A stretch of 64,000 nt of DNA from Klebsormidium nitens (GCA_000708835.1 DF237042.1:1-64000); one strand, 5' to 3'; shown: positions 34,909 to 57,108, counted from the stretch's first letter. Made by a program: numbers and translations. The notes: generated by a model not told the origin, from the sequence alone.

Positions 34909-37340
34909 CTACTCAAGGTCGTCGTCGGTGATGAACTTGCCAGAGGCGGGCGAGATCGCGGCCACGCCGAGGGCCACGATGAAGAAGCCCAAAATAGGGT
35001 CGATCTCGCTCAGCGGGATGCCAGTCTCGATGTTCAGTTGCGCCAACGCACCTTTGCCCGTCAGCAGCTCACCCAGGAGCGAGGCCTGAACGTTCGAGAG
35101 GGGGAAGATCAGAAACGAGATGTATGTAAGCAATGCCAGGAAAGCTCCGATTGGCGCTTATATCTCTCGTCTTCAAGAGACGACTAATCTGTCGGAGGAA
35201 ACGGTGCATTCCACACTGTCGCCTCAAGTGAGAAGGTCTCGAGGTGAATAGACCTGCTCGGAAGCAGTACGTGAGCAAGCGACTCAGCAACAATGAGACG
35301 GGTCCACTTCCCTACTGTGGATGCCTGGCTTGGACCTGCCCTTCATCGCGATAGTGGACTTGCTCAAGTAGAACAGAGCGACTTCGCATTCCTCAATCAT
35401 GCTTTGGCGGCGCGCACACTCACCACGAAGCCGAGCTGTGCCATCCTGCCGACGAAGAGCTCGTTTGCCTTGGTGAAGCCGAAGACGGGCCCCTTCTCGT
35501 TCAGGCCCAGCGCCGCCTTGAAGCCCTTGCCGGGCTGGATGACCGCCTTGGCCAGGGCGGGCTTCGTCTCGTCGATGAAACGGCCGCGGTCTCCTAGAGC
35601 CTGCACGATTACAAATTAACTTAGACACAAGCTGTGGATTAAGTATTTTAGTTCCTGCTTAGCTTCGAGGCGTTAGCGAGGGATCAACTTGGGCACACTG
35701 ACCAGACTGATTTTGAAAGTCGCCCACGATCATTTTGGTAGTCGTCTTCTGCCTTTGACGGTAGTGGCATCATCGAGGTTGAGCTGCATCTTACAACGTC
35801 TGACACCAATCAGAGCGCACAACGTTTCTGAGCTCTGAATGTTCAAACAGCCTTCGGTGATTGCACGTTGATTGGCGCATCACCAGTCTTGTAGCATCGT
35901 AAGTCGACTGCCAGCTCACCCCGATGGCAATGAAGACGTTGAAGAGCAGGAAGAAGCCGATGAGGGGGTCAATCTCGTTAAGGGGGATCCCAGTTTCGTA
36001 GCCGAGCTGGTTCAGAATTCCTTGCCCAGTCACCAGCTCCCCAACCAAGGACGCCTGCGTACACAGAAAAATGGTTAGGCCACCGGCACTCATATCGAAG
36101 GTTGCCAGACTTTCTACTCGCTTCTCCAAATCCTTTGCGCAAAACGACTCGCCTTTTAGAGTCTTGCCTATTGCAACGGACATCTCCGCACGCTTGCATC
36201 TTTCAAGTGTTGACATTAGTGTGGCTGTTACTACCCATTCAAAAGCAACATGACGAGCTTGATCTACACATTGTGCCAGAATAGCTACAGATTGGCTGGC
36301 CAGTGCTCAATTCTGCAAAGACTGGACTGTCAGGAGGTGTGCCGGCCTGGCAGTGGATGAAAGGGTGCTGTCTCACCGCAAAGCCGAGCATGGCCACCCT
36401 GCCCACAAAGACCTCATTCTCCTTGGTGAAGCCAGTGGAACCAGAGGTGCCGAAAATGCCGCTCTCCACATTCTGCACGCACGAGCAATGAAATGACAGG
36501 TTAGAATGCGTGTTCTTTTCCAGGATATGACAGAACAACTAGACAAAACCAGCTACTATACACATTGCAGTTGACAGTCAAATGCGCAAGCTTGTGGCCA
36601 AGCACTGGAATCATTGTTGACCTGTAATTGGCTGGCACTTCATGAAATATTACACTTACCCCTCCCTTGGTGAGCTTGGCTGCCCCCTTGGCAGCAGACT
36701 TAACGGACCTGGTTGCCTTGGCCTGCACAGCAATTGAACAACCTGGTAAGGTACTGCTGACTGACAATCTCCCCACGCGTTTTCTGTAAATGCAAGCAAT
36801 GACGGGTGGCCAGCTGAACAGAGTGCACTGAGTAATGCACAACATGTACCCGGCCCAGTTTACCACCTCTAACCAACCCTGGGCCACCATTCTAGGAACT
36901 GTGGAGCTCAATTTTCAATAAACAAGTGCATTACCCATGCTTTGCCCTTGCAATGCCCCTCTCCAACATATTTATTGGTCTTTCAGCTTGACCAACTCTT
37001 CTCGCCATGGCTCTGAATCTCTCGGCTGCCTTCGAGTATGCCATCTCAGTGCAATCCGAATTGAGCATCTGGAAGACCAGCCTTTGAGAAATGTCCTTGC
37101 ATCACAACCACCCGTCGGAGTGTTTTGATGACTCACCGCTGCCCTCTTGCCGGTGCCAAAAATTGCGGTCACTGTCAACAGCGCATAGCCACTGGTGGAG
37201 GCGGCTGCGCAGGAGCGCTGGCGGGCGCTCAGCAGCGGGGCGGCAGAGGCAATGCTGCTGTTAGAGGACAGCTGGCCCACTTGAGCAGGGGCAACCAGCT
37301 GAAGAGATGTGGCGGCGCGAGCGGCGATTGTGGAAGCCAT
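34909..37340 (-). CDS. PSBS: Photosystem II 22-kDa protein PsbS (NPQ4)
   Basis: Thylakoid membrane protein that senses lumen acidification and triggers energy-dependent quenching. Six exons, all junctions phase 0, give 283 aa: 37340-37137, 36722-36660, 36472-36377, 36054-35920, 35600-35424 and 35085-34909. The first about 60 residues are Ser/Ala-rich and lack acidic residues, as in a chloroplast transit peptide. Two homologous halves follow, each with two membrane helices: GFTKENEVFVGRVAMLGFA with ASLVGELVTGQG, and GFTKANELFVGRMAQLGFV with ASLLGELLTGKG. The two lumenal pH-sensing glutamates are present in ETGIP motifs at E141 and E245, 104 residues apart, as in Arabidopsis E122/E226. The C-terminus GKFITDDDLE matches land-plant PsbS. 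Both halves are split by an intron at the same place. Confidence 0.96.
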
Positions 37341-38984
37341 GATAACAAGTGGCTGCGAAGATGTTGTTCCGTGGGCAGAAAGGCTGGAGGCGCAGGAGGA
37401 TGTGGAAGGAAGAGAAGATCGTGCGTGTTGGAATAAGAATACGGAAAATGCAGATACGCTTATAAACCTACGAAAGCTCTGGCAGTTTGATTTGATTTCT
37501 GCATTGGTGGCCGCATTGGTGCAATGTCCAGTGTCAGATCTCTGATCTACAGCTAGTCGAGTCCTAGCCGGACTCTAGCAATGTCGCGACAAGCAGCCCG
37601 CGCAATGCACGATTCTTCAAAACCGTCGTTTGAGACTGGCGCGGGCGTTGGACGGTTCAATGGCGGCGATTGCTTCCATGGACCCAGATTGCACCCTTGC
37701 TGAACACGTCGATGGCCTCTGCATTTGTCTTGTCACGTGTGAGTTCCTAAAAAGTGTGTGGTTGACACCTGTCAGCTTCTGAAGTTCACCCCAAAAAGTG
37801 AAAAAGTGCAAGCGGGTGGCCAGAAAGCAAATATTTGGCCGACGCGGCCCAAGCAGCACCGTCCGATGAAAAGCTGCGCGACGTGCCGCTGCTTGTAAAC
37901 GTCGATAAAGGAAGGCATCTCAATAATCAAAGGCTTCGTCAGCGCCGGTTTAATGGTGTAAAGCACCGCTGCCCGGCGGCCGCGCGACCCGCAGCGCGCG
38001 ACGGAATCGAGCGCGCTCGGGCGCGATCATTATAGCTGTGACTGAGTTTAGTCGCGGACTCACGCGGATCGCGGCCGTCACTGTGAACGATCATTTAGCC
38101 TCGACTCGGATTCGCCTAGCTAGCCTGCATACAGCATGTGGCGGCTGCGCGCTTTCGAGCTATACAGGTTGCAACCTATAACACATCGTTAATGTTCTGA
38201 TACACGTACGATCTCTCCTTAAATTAAAACGTACTAGGTTTTATATACTCAATCACGTGTCTTATCATACGTGGATACTAAATCATTGTAGAAATCTATT
38301 CAAGCTACGCTCCTCATTCATCTACAGCTATTAGCTATATGTAATCTGCTTTCGAAGTATATCCCCAACTGATTGAATCAATCCGTGGCGCTCAGCACAG
38401 CTCGCGTGACCATGTTGATTGAGTGTAGAACAAAGTGCGTCTATGAGAGTGCAACTGCATACGTAGTACTCAATAACGCTACAAACGCCTTCATGTTATT
38501 CCGGCCCAGGTCCTACCATTCTGAAAGCCGAGGCCCAAGGGGCGTGCGCGCAAACGCACGCGTTGAAACCTCATGGATTGCCAGCGCTACATATTGGTTC
38601 AATGGGGCAATCAATCAAGAAAAGAACATAGTCGATGGGAACGGTAACTTAGAGCAACTTAGTAACGATGTCCACGTCAAAACCATCGTGACTTTTGATC
38701 AGCTTGATCCCCTCATGAGGACAAAGTTCGACCTTGGTGCAAACTGCCTTGTGTCAGCGTCAATTTATGATCACACACCACTATCGGAATCTTGGAAGAG
38801 TTGTCTGCGCCCTGCAAATTCTCAGGGAAACTATGCGTGCAAACCCGTTGGCTCGACACTATCCTAAACCGCTCTGACTCATGACCATCTTGGACAATCC
38901 CGTGACATCCATATTGCAGAAAGAGAGGTGCAAGTTCAGGAACCTTCGTCGAACTTCCGATCGGGGACCTACGGGCCCTCAACC
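37341..38984. other. Intergenic, PsbS promoter side and AlaRS 3' flank
   Basis: The part next to 37340 should carry the PsbS promoter and 5' UTR. From 38.1 to 38.4 kb the DNA is AT-rich. A 164-codon plus-strand ORF at 38373-38867 has no recognisable content and is judged to be chance. Confidence 0.6.
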
Positions 38985-48270
<9,286 letters not shown>

Positions 48271-48770
48271 GGTCATGATTGTCTAAAGACGCGCAAGCAA
48301 AGCGGTGACCAGAATGACCACAGCTCTTGATGCCCCCACAATTTCTTCTTCAACAAGCGCCCTGCAATCTGGAGAATATGCTTTTCGAGTGCAGAAAGCG
48401 ACTTCCACGTTTCAAGTCCGAGTTGAATGCCGACTCTGTGAGTGTGACTGGAGAAGCCAAGGAATGGGCGACAGACGGTCGGCAGCGGCAACGGTTCACG
48501 ATGAGCTGAGCACACCTCGAGAGCTCGAGGGTGTGCTAAGGGGGGGTAACGTCTCCGAAGCGTCACCACACGGCTCTTCCTTGGTCGCCTTGCGTCAGGT
48601 TCCAAATTAGGGTTTTGGTTGTGGTGTTCAACACAAGCGCCGTATGGCAAGGCGACCGCCCTCAGAAGCTTGCGATCTAGCTGTGGAGCCTTGGCCCTTG
48701 TAGACCCGCTAGCTTGCAATACCTACTCTCCTCTGGAGCCTGATCGGATTGCCCCTGCTCGCCAATTGCC
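48271..48770. promoter_or_regulatory. Shared divergent promoter region, AlaRS / DUF726
   Basis: Exactly 500 bp separate the start codons of AlaRS (minus) and the DUF726 gene (plus), so both promoters and 5' UTRs lie here. I see no clear TATA box. A palindrome-like CTCGAGAGCTCGAG occurs at 48518-48531. Confidence 0.55.
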
Positions 48771-51700
48771 ATGGCTGGCAGCCTCACCAGCTCCGATCGC
48801 TATGCAGCGGCGGCCTTGCTTGCACTCGCGCTAAGAGAAGCGCAGAGAGCAAGGAAAGGGGAGCTTGAGCTTGAGGAGAAGGAGGAATGGGCCTTGAAGG
48901 AGACGGCTAGGGCCGGTGACTTTTCCTGGTGCAGCCAAGAGTGTGGCATTCTGGAGAACACATGCAGGCAAGACTATGCCCCAGTTCTGAAGCAATGCTA
49001 TGATTTATCTGGTGGTATGGAAGGGGGTTCCTGCAATGAGAAGTCCTGAGGGAGTTCTGGCATGTGCATGCATGCATCAGTCTGATTACAGAGTGTTTTC
49101 TCGTATCTGCTTAACGAAGCGGCTGCTGATGGGGGCTTCCCCATTGCTCAATTGCGATGTTATACAATTGCAAGCAACAAGGAATTGCTTGGAGTTTATA
49201 GGCTGTGGGGCACATTGCATAAGGGTTTTTTCCAAAATTGTTGATGTCCCGGACCTCAGAAGAAGATTGGTCCCTTCTTACAGATGCTTACTGATTGAGG
49301 AGGACCGCTGGTCCAGCCTGGAGCGCCTGGGACAAACACCAGACACAAAGTTGCAAGTATCTGCTGTGAGGGTCGCTCTGGACCATTCAGCGAAGAGAGG
49401 TTTTCATTTCAGCAAAGAGGGTTTGGAGGAGATCTAGCTCTGTTTGCTACTCCTAGAGCTCGCTGAGTCTGTGCCCACCGTTAGAAAATTGCTTGGGACT
49501 GGCTTTGAGTTCAAGAGAGAGTCCTTCGCTGGAAGAGATTTTTGTGTATACAGTGAATGAATGATAGATCTACGGCCCGGACAACTTTTGAGTAGATCAA
49601 TCCAAATATCGTTTGCAAATGTCTTTGATGACACCGAGGGATAGGAGAGTAGAAAGGGGAATGTACAGATTAGCTGAGGCAGACTACAAATGCCCCTTCT
49701 ATGTTCGTTGGGCAAACTGTTGGGCGCCTCCCCTCGTGCAGTTCTTGCATGTTTTGAAAGAAGGGGAGGGCAGCAATTCTGGGGCTGAGGATGACAAAAG
49801 CCCTGGCAAAGCAGCGCTGGAGCTGTCAGGGCAGAAGGTGGAGGACACAGTGACAGAGTGAGGCGATCTCCGCTAGAGTTTCTGTGGTTCTAAACTCTGA
49901 GATCTATTTGTTCAGAGTCGTAGATAAGCTGTAAACGAGTAAGCCCTTGTGTAATTAGAATCTGTCTTTGCTTAAGACTGGTTTTGAACCATCAAGCGGA
50001 TTGCGCCCTTCTCCCTGCGTAGATCGCCGTGATCCAGGATGGTGGCGTCTGCCCTTGCTTCCTGGGCACCCACCTGCAGACCATTCTCACAGCCCATAAG
50101 AGCCCACATGACGATTTCCAAGCGACGGAAGGGTACATCTTTGTTTGCTGTGTCATCGACCTCCTGTCTACTCTCTACTCGATAAATCAAGTTGCTCCTG
50201 TTGCCAAGGAGGGAGTGAGAAAGTGTCCATCTGATACAGCTGTCTCCTCCGTGCAGTGACAAATCGCCTGCGCAATTGTCTGCGCGCTCGGCCCCCCTCA
50301 ACGTTGACAAGACTGTCAGCCAACAGGCACTGGACCGCCTGACTGCGATGCAACATACTTCGCCCTCGCCAAGCACCGCTGTATTTCAGGACAGCCCAGA
50401 AGCTCCTCAAGAAACAAAATCAGAGCCCCAAAAAACTTCCACGACACAAGGCGAAACGCCCACGAATCCCGACGACGCCCCCAGCACAAGCGCTCCTGTT
50501 CCCAGAAAGCCCAAACATTGCATGCTCCCCCCAGACGCGCCCAAGTTGTCTCCTCAACGCACTGTAGCGGTTGTTTATGAGCTGCTCTACGCTGCCGTGT
50601 CGGACGGATTGGACTACGGCAAGAAGGGCGGCAAGGTGCACAAGCGGCCGGGGTATGATGCACGGCAGCGGGTAGCCCTGCGCTTCCTGGCGGAGTGGCT
50701 CGACCTGCCCTGGAAGAAAGTGGTGAGGCGCCAACACAGGCTGCGTGCTCGATGACGCGCAAGTTTGCCGAGCAGGGCGCCGGCAGTGCCCTCTCAGAAG
50801 ACTTGATGAATATAAGTCCCTTTTCCCGGAACGATTGTAAGTAGTAGGAAGCGAGATACCATGCTTGCAATTGGTCTATCCCTCTCGTCAAACATTCTCG
50901 AAGTCTGTGCTACAGTTCATCTTTGATGTCAGCAACTATTCTGCCATCATATCAGGTTGCCGGCCAGCTTGTTCTCACAGACCATATTGACTCTGCAAAG
51001 TCAAGTAAAAACACCAATCACCAGATTTCATTGGAGTTCACAGATTGCTCGCTCTCTCTGCGCAGACTGAGCTGGAGGTGGTGGTGGCTCACGCGGCGCT
51101 GGCGGCAGAGACTGCGCGGCGGGAGATGCTGGAGAAGGAAAGAGAGGAGGACGCTGAGTCCGAGAAGAACCGCAAGAGCTGGGCCAAGTGGAAGCGCAAC
51201 ATGTACGTCGGCGGGGCAGCAGTAGCAGGCGGAGCGCTGCTGGCCGTCACCGGAGGTGGGAAAAAATTCGTGTTGTGCAATGAAGAGGGTTTTTTTCTTG
51301 CCGTTGGAGATTATTGATTGGCCACTCCGCAAGACAGCGTGAGGTTGATGGGCTCTGACAACATTTCTGCGCCTTCTTTTCAGTTCAAAAGGTCAAAGAT
51401 GCCAGAAAAGACACGTCAACTTGTGTTTTATTTCTGCCACTTCGAAAGTTGGTTAACTATGTCGAGGAGGAGTTTGTGACTGAACATACTAAATTTAGAG
51501 CGAGGGACTCGCTTTTGTCGTCTGCATCAATCACCCAACTGGCGATCCCTTTCGAATGACTAGAGCAGACGTGACTTCGCTTCAAGATTAGGCTGCTTCC
51601 TAAGCTGCTTGAGCCAGTCTCAAACCACCTTTTTACACGAACCTTCGAGACCAGATTCTTGGAAATCAAAAGTCGAAGAGCAGACGACTAAAGTCTAAAA

Positions 51701-54700
51701 GCCATCCCGTTTGCAGGCCTTGCTGCCCCAGCCATCGGTGCTGGTATTGCCGCTCTGACGACCGGGTCCGTGGCAGCGACTGCCGCTTTGGCTACGACCA
51801 CTGCGGGCACCGCAGTCGTGGCGGGGGCGTTTGGAGGTGAGGCGCTCAACTCGCAGCTTCTTCCCAAAGTCAGTTGGAAAATGGCCACAGCTCGGGAAAA
51901 TGCGATTTACATAAGGAGGTGGCAAACGGAGCGAGTTCTTTCGCAGCGTGTGCACGAGAACACAAGAACACCCGAACAGAACGACCAACAGCCTTTTCCA
52001 GCCTATATCAAAAGTGGGATCCGTGCTAAAAAGATCACTGGGCCTAGTTCAATCAACAGGTTGGAGCGTTCACTGTAGGCCCTTCTGCCTCGATTGCTGT
52101 ACTGGTAAGACAGTGCGCTGACGTAACATACTATTGTTGTAGCCGCTGGTGCTGGCCTGGGTGGCTACCGGATGTCGCGGCGGGTTGGGGACGTGAGCGA
52201 GTTCCAGTTCGAGCCCGTCGGAGAGAACCACCAACAGGTGCGACCTCAGTATATCTGAGATGTCAACGACGTTCTCCTTTGTTAGCGAACCGCTGAGCAC
52301 TTGGCAGGTTGGAAGCTGTACGTATCGTGAGGGGCGGTCTGCTACCCTCGAATGTTAATACTTGAAGTTGGCGGTTTAGGGACGCCAAACTGGAGTTGCA
52401 GTTGTTCGACTGCAGGAAAGTATCCCCGTAGGTCCTCTTCTGCTTAGCGATCGGCGACATTAACAAGCGATCTCTTACGAATTGCAACCTGACTGAAAGC
52501 CCTGTATAAAAAAGTAGCGCGACTTTTTTCAGTCCCTGAACAGAGCAGCGTAAAGGGATTCTGCATGTCTCAAAGGCTAAAAATCCCACTCAGTACGTTC
52601 TTGGTAGCAGATTCCAAGATGTTTTAATCTATCCGTTCGCAGGGCTGCTTGGCGGTGGGCGTCTACGTGGCTGGCGTGTGCTTCGAGCCCCAGGATTACG
52701 TCAGCGCGTGGGAGGCTCCTGACCGCGACCTGGAGCGGTTCGTCGTGCGATGGGAGAGCAAGGAGGTCATCCCCGTCGCCACCGCCGTGCAGGACTGGAT
52801 CAAGGCCAGTGAGTGCATAGAAATGAGCTTTCACACTCTTGACGATCTGGTACTTAAAAAGGCCATGGCCGGGAACGGGTGGGGTTGGCCTGGTGTTTAG
52901 GGTTGGGTTCGGGTGCGAAGCGCAATATTGGTAATGAGTTCGGCCCAGACTTTGCAGCTGACCCGTCTTGAACGCCTGGGAAGACCACGGGTCTTTTATC
53001 AGTTGCAAGTAATGATTCACAAATGGCCCCAGATGGAAACAGACCGTTTCTTAAGTAGACTGGAACCAAGGCTCCGTTTGACTTCTGAAGGAGCTTCCTC
53101 AACGTCGAGATACTTGTCCCCGGCTCTTCCAAAGCCCGATCCCTTGTTTGTGGCCTGTAGGTCTCATGAGCATTGCAGAGGTGCCGCTCTTCTGTAGCTA
53201 CTAACCTCTCACACCAGCCTCCGCAGGTCTTCTCTTTGACTGAAGGCCTTGTTTTCCGTTGTGTCGCAGATTTGACTGCGGAGATCGTGAAGAAGGGCGC
53301 CATGATGACTGTGCTGCAGGGCCTGCTGCTGGCTGTCGCGTGGCCCGCCGCCATCGTGGGCGCGCTCAACGGCATTGAGAACAAGTGGGCCGTCGTCATC
53401 AACAGGTGTGCGCACGCGCGCCTCCCTCTTCGTGCGTCCACATCATATCGAACCTGCCAATGACACGGCGCTACACTGGATGGTTGCACCATAACTCTCG
53501 TCCTACGTTTCATATGTGCAGCAGTTACTTCAAGCAGAGACGAAAGTGATCTGGTCGAGAAGGCCCGAAGACACGATCGGTGCGATCATCTAAGAGACGG
53601 TTCTCCAAATCTTATTCTTGAAGGAAACATCTCGACACTGTGCGTTTGGCTGGACACGCAACCGCTGACGGCAACTTCGTGCGTCTGTTCAGGGCGGACA
53701 AAGCGGGGGTTCTGCTGGCAGACGCCCTCCTGAGCGGGAGCCACGGGGACCGTCCGGTGACCCTGGTCGGGGCGTCGCTGGGGGCACGTGTCGTCTTCTC
53801 GTGCCTCGAGGAGCTTGCGCGGCGCGGCGACACAGGTGAGCGACCGCGCTCTGCGTTTATGGCCGTGCGGGGCCGCCGCTTGCTTCCACAGAACGTGAAG
53901 GTCGCAAAAAAATTCCCGGACCCTGCAGATCAGCCTGGCGGATGTCGGTGCCAGAATGATACGACGTTGCGTCCTAAGCTTTGGTTGCCGTGCTGCATGC
54001 CGTCCCTCTGCGGGCTGTCCGCGTTTGAAACCTGTAGAGTGCCGTCCGATGGATGTTGACATGGCGTTCGAAGCAGACCCCATGACAGAGCTGTCCTCAG
54101 TAAACGGTTGACTGAAAGCTTTCCTCGGTAAAAATTAACCCCGGCATTCACTTTCTGGCATTGGGTTATCTGGAACTGTCGAGGTCTATCTGTAAAACAT
54201 GGTCGGATTGTTGCGCATCTGCCATGACCGATCGAGCCATCGAAACCGTCCCCGTTGAGTGAAAGAGGCCAGTCGGCTTACCTAACGTGTTTTGGTCGCC
54301 GCTACAATTGCGAGACACAAGTTCACCGTTCGGAACCCCGCGTGCTAATAACAACCATCAAACGGCAACGGCATCATGGAGCGTGCGGTGCTGCTGGGCA
54401 TGCCGCTGCCGCTCAGACTTCAATCAGAGCGTTCTGATTGCCACCAAATCCTGTGAGGAGAACACTTTGTCATCCAATTTCTCCTGTCTGCGTGCCAATA
54501 CTTCTTCTCTGTTGCAGGCGGCATCGTGGAGCGCGCGGTGCTGCTGGGCATGCCGCTGCCGCACGATGTGAAGCGGTGGGAGACCGTCCGGGGGGTGGTC
54601 GCCGGGCGGCTGGTGAACGGGTACGCCACCAACGACTGGACGCTCGGGGTGATCTACCGGGCCAACCTGATGACCACATCCATCGCGGGGCTCCAGCCGT

Positions 54701-55383
54701 GCCCGCACACCGGCGTCGAGAATGTCAGTACTGCTGCCTGATGTTCTTCCGCTGCCTGACAGTCTGCCAATGCGTGCGATGCTTCGAAGTTCAATTGAGT
54801 TGCGAAGTTAAGAGGGCAGTGCGAGTTGCCAAGTTCCGAGTGGTTTGCTGCAAATTAGCTGAAGGTTCGTCTGCGCACCTGTGGTGCGGAGCTTCCGACA
54901 AAGCGAGTGTGCAAAGCTGCTCGGTTGCTTTCCTTGTGTTTGACTATATGGAACTGGTTACTCCTCTCCTCAAAGCGCGGTCGCTTTTAGGAGGCACGTG
55001 CCTTTATGTCTTGCTTCCCTGACGTAGCCCCTAAGTCTTCCTCAAATCGGACTTTTGAGTTCAAGCCATCATCCGATGCCACAGCGGAGTTTAGCGCAGT
55101 GCAGCAGCTGCTGGTCTATCCAGCAAGCAAAGGACCGAAGTCTAACAACGTATGTCATCACGTCTGCCAGGTGGACGTCACGCCCTGGGTCAAGGGCCAC
55201 ACGTCATACTTGCATCATCTGCGGGAGATCCAGGCGCAAGTGGACGTCGACAGCTGCTGGCCGGTGGGAGTGCTCGGGTTGCCCGAGGCCGAGTCGGTGC
55301 CCGCGGGAACGCCTGCAAAAGAGCAACTAGAGGCGGCAGACGTGGAGGCCATGGCCGCGCAGGCAGGAAACCTGACTCTCTGA
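48771..55383 (+). CDS. TMCO4-like / DUF726 membrane alpha/beta-hydrolase protein
   Basis: Conserved eukaryotic membrane protein of unsettled function (Pfam DUF726; TMCO4 in animals, yeast Mil1/Yfl034w type). Twelve exons give 709 aa: 48771-48967, 49284-49365, 49742-49857, 50257-50722, 51066-51255, 51717-51836, 52143-52237, 52643-52808, 53270-53405, 53693-53835, 54518-54723 and 55171-55383. It matches plant homologues from the start (LTSSDRYAAAALLALALREAQ) through KRPGYDARQRVALRFLAEWL, a charged coiled-coil (REMLEKEREEDAESEKNRKS), a Gly/Ala-rich membrane region around residues 335-400, FQFEPVGENHQQ and a second hydrophobic hairpin (MMTVLQGLLLAVAWPAAIVG). The hydrolase core has the nucleophile elbow VGASLGAR (Ser551). 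Exon 4 encodes a Ser/Thr/Pro-rich disordered spacer. Intron 1 uses a GC donor, and intron 10 carries a partial copy of exon 11. Confidence 0.95.
48968..49283 (+). other. GC-AG intron in the DUF726 gene
   Basis: Donor CATGCAG|GCAAGA and acceptor TTACAG|ATGC. The junction is phase 2 and makes an Arg codon, giving ECGILENTCRCLLIEEDRW, which lines up without gap with the plant homologue pattern GLLRPVFRFLEID as I recall it. No GT donor nearby gives a compatible phase except a poor one (GAA|GTCCTG) that would add unrelated residues. Confidence 0.75.
54369..54412 (+). repeat. 44-bp near copy of exon 11 start inside the preceding intron
   Basis: Bases 54369-54412 match 54519-54562 (codons for GIVERAVLLGMPLP) with two differences, about 150 bp upstream in the same orientation. 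The copy has no AG acceptor directly before it, so it is not an obvious alternative exon; it looks like a partial tandem duplication of the exon. Confidence 0.85.
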
Positions 55384-56024
55384 GGACTGTGGAGACACGC
55401 AGAGAGTTCACACAGAGTACGACAAACCTTTTGAGTCCTTTTTAGGACATGCTGAGATCATAAACTGTACATATGCGCGCCTTTTGGCATGTGGCGACGG
55501 TGAAGAGACTTACTGACGGGGAAATGTTTTGAAATGTATTTTGTCGGCCGTGGGTTCCTCTCAGCCGGGACGGTTGACGCTCGGCGGACTCGTTACTGTA
55601 GTTGTCCCGCCGCCGTTTTAGTCCCTCTTTAATCAATCCGTACTGCAGGACTTACTAAAGCCCTGACTGCCGGGCGGGCTGATTCAGCGGGTACGGCTGT
55701 GTTCGAGAAGATCAGAACTGTTCAAGATAACCCGACTCCCCAGGTCTGGATGGTGAATAATTCCATAGCCTGGTTTGCGATAAGTTAAAGATGGATATTC
55801 CAGTCTACTTCACCGATATGGGTTTTCGGTCCACGACCGACTCGCGAATATTGAGGAAATATTGAAAAAGTGACATAAATATCTCACAATCTGCTCGTCT
55901 TAAAATATACAGCACTTATGCTATCCAAATTACCGAACCGTGTTGCTTGAGAACTTCAAGATGAATGACCGGAGTTTTTCCAAGTGGATTATATTTCCAG
56001 CCGTTAGAAAACCATTGTGTACCG

Positions 56025-56044
56025 NNNNNNNNNNNNNNNNNNNN
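56025..56044. other. Assembly gap (20 N)
   Basis: Twenty N bases. The same 15-mer CAGCCGTTAGAAAAC occurs on both sides (55998-56012 and 56056-56070), which suggests a collapsed or unbridged repeat. Confidence 0.95.
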
Positions 56045-56945
56045 AGGAATGGGTTCAGCCGTTAGAAAACTGTGCACTGTTTTAATTGCAGCCAAATTAA
56101 AGACCCACCAACATCCGATCAGATAATTCTAGCTTCGCTTCGGTTGGGAAATGTGAAAAACAATCATCTCAGGCCTTATATATAGTGGCTCAGAGAGTCA
56201 ATTAGGTGCGGTATTGGTTTTCCTCCGACTCCCGTCCAACTTACCCACCGGTCTGGATTGGGTCGACCGGAAACCCCATATGGTATGTCAACGTTTCGCT
56301 TCTTCGCTTATAGCTTTTAACATCACACATGTTTAATACAAGTCTTTCTGCCATATATTATCTAAGAACACGTTTCAGTTGCATGCAAGCATGGCATGAA
56401 CTTGTATTTATTCCATGATAAAGCCAAGATTCTTTGAAATTTGATCTGATCGACGGAATATGTAATGATAATTGTCAGATTGCGCAGTCATGCATGGCCC
56501 GCCATGCAGATGATTTTGACGATCGATTGTTATTTGATTAAATGTGATCATGATCTTGAGGCTTGCAAGTTGTTGCGCACTTATTTTGAGTGAGTGAACT
56601 ATTGAAACTGTGTCATCAACTGTAACAGGTTTTCAGTGTACACCAATTGTCTACTTGGTGTTATGTTGCTCAAGTAACCGGCTGTTGAGAGTTGGAGTTT
56701 ATAGAATATTTATGTATTTGAAGTTTATAGATTGATCGAGGGTAATAATTTGCCTAAAGTTTGCAAAGCAATTATTTTGTATAGGTAATGAATTCCCAAT
56801 TCCCATTGTTGGACGTAGTTGTAAACGATGTTCGATAATACAAGAGTTATTATAAGATAGCGGTTTATGAAATTTTCATGCATGACCTTTGACCATTTCC
56901 GATTTTTCGTTGATCATCAAAAATGGCATACCTTTTCTCATCTGC

Positions 56946-57108
56946 TCAATGTGAGCAGGATTCATAATGGAATGACTTTGTTATCTAATTCTTCCATATT
57001 CAATGTCAAGTGATCATATAGTAATTATGTTCAATGTGAGCAAGATTCATAATGGAATGACTTTGTTATCTAATTCTTCCATGTTCAATGTCAAGTGATC
57101 ATAGTAAT
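56946..57108. repeat. Tandem duplication, period 85 bp
   Basis: Two copies of a unit starting TCAATGTGAGCA, at 56946 and 57031, differ at only a few positions. They lie in AT-rich intergenic DNA and encode nothing I can recognise. Confidence 0.9.

Noticed and set aside
38373-38867. 164-codon plus-strand ORF next to the AlaRS 3' end
   Set aside because: No recognisable motif, no splice support, ordinary composition; about two ORFs of this length are expected by chance in a window this size.
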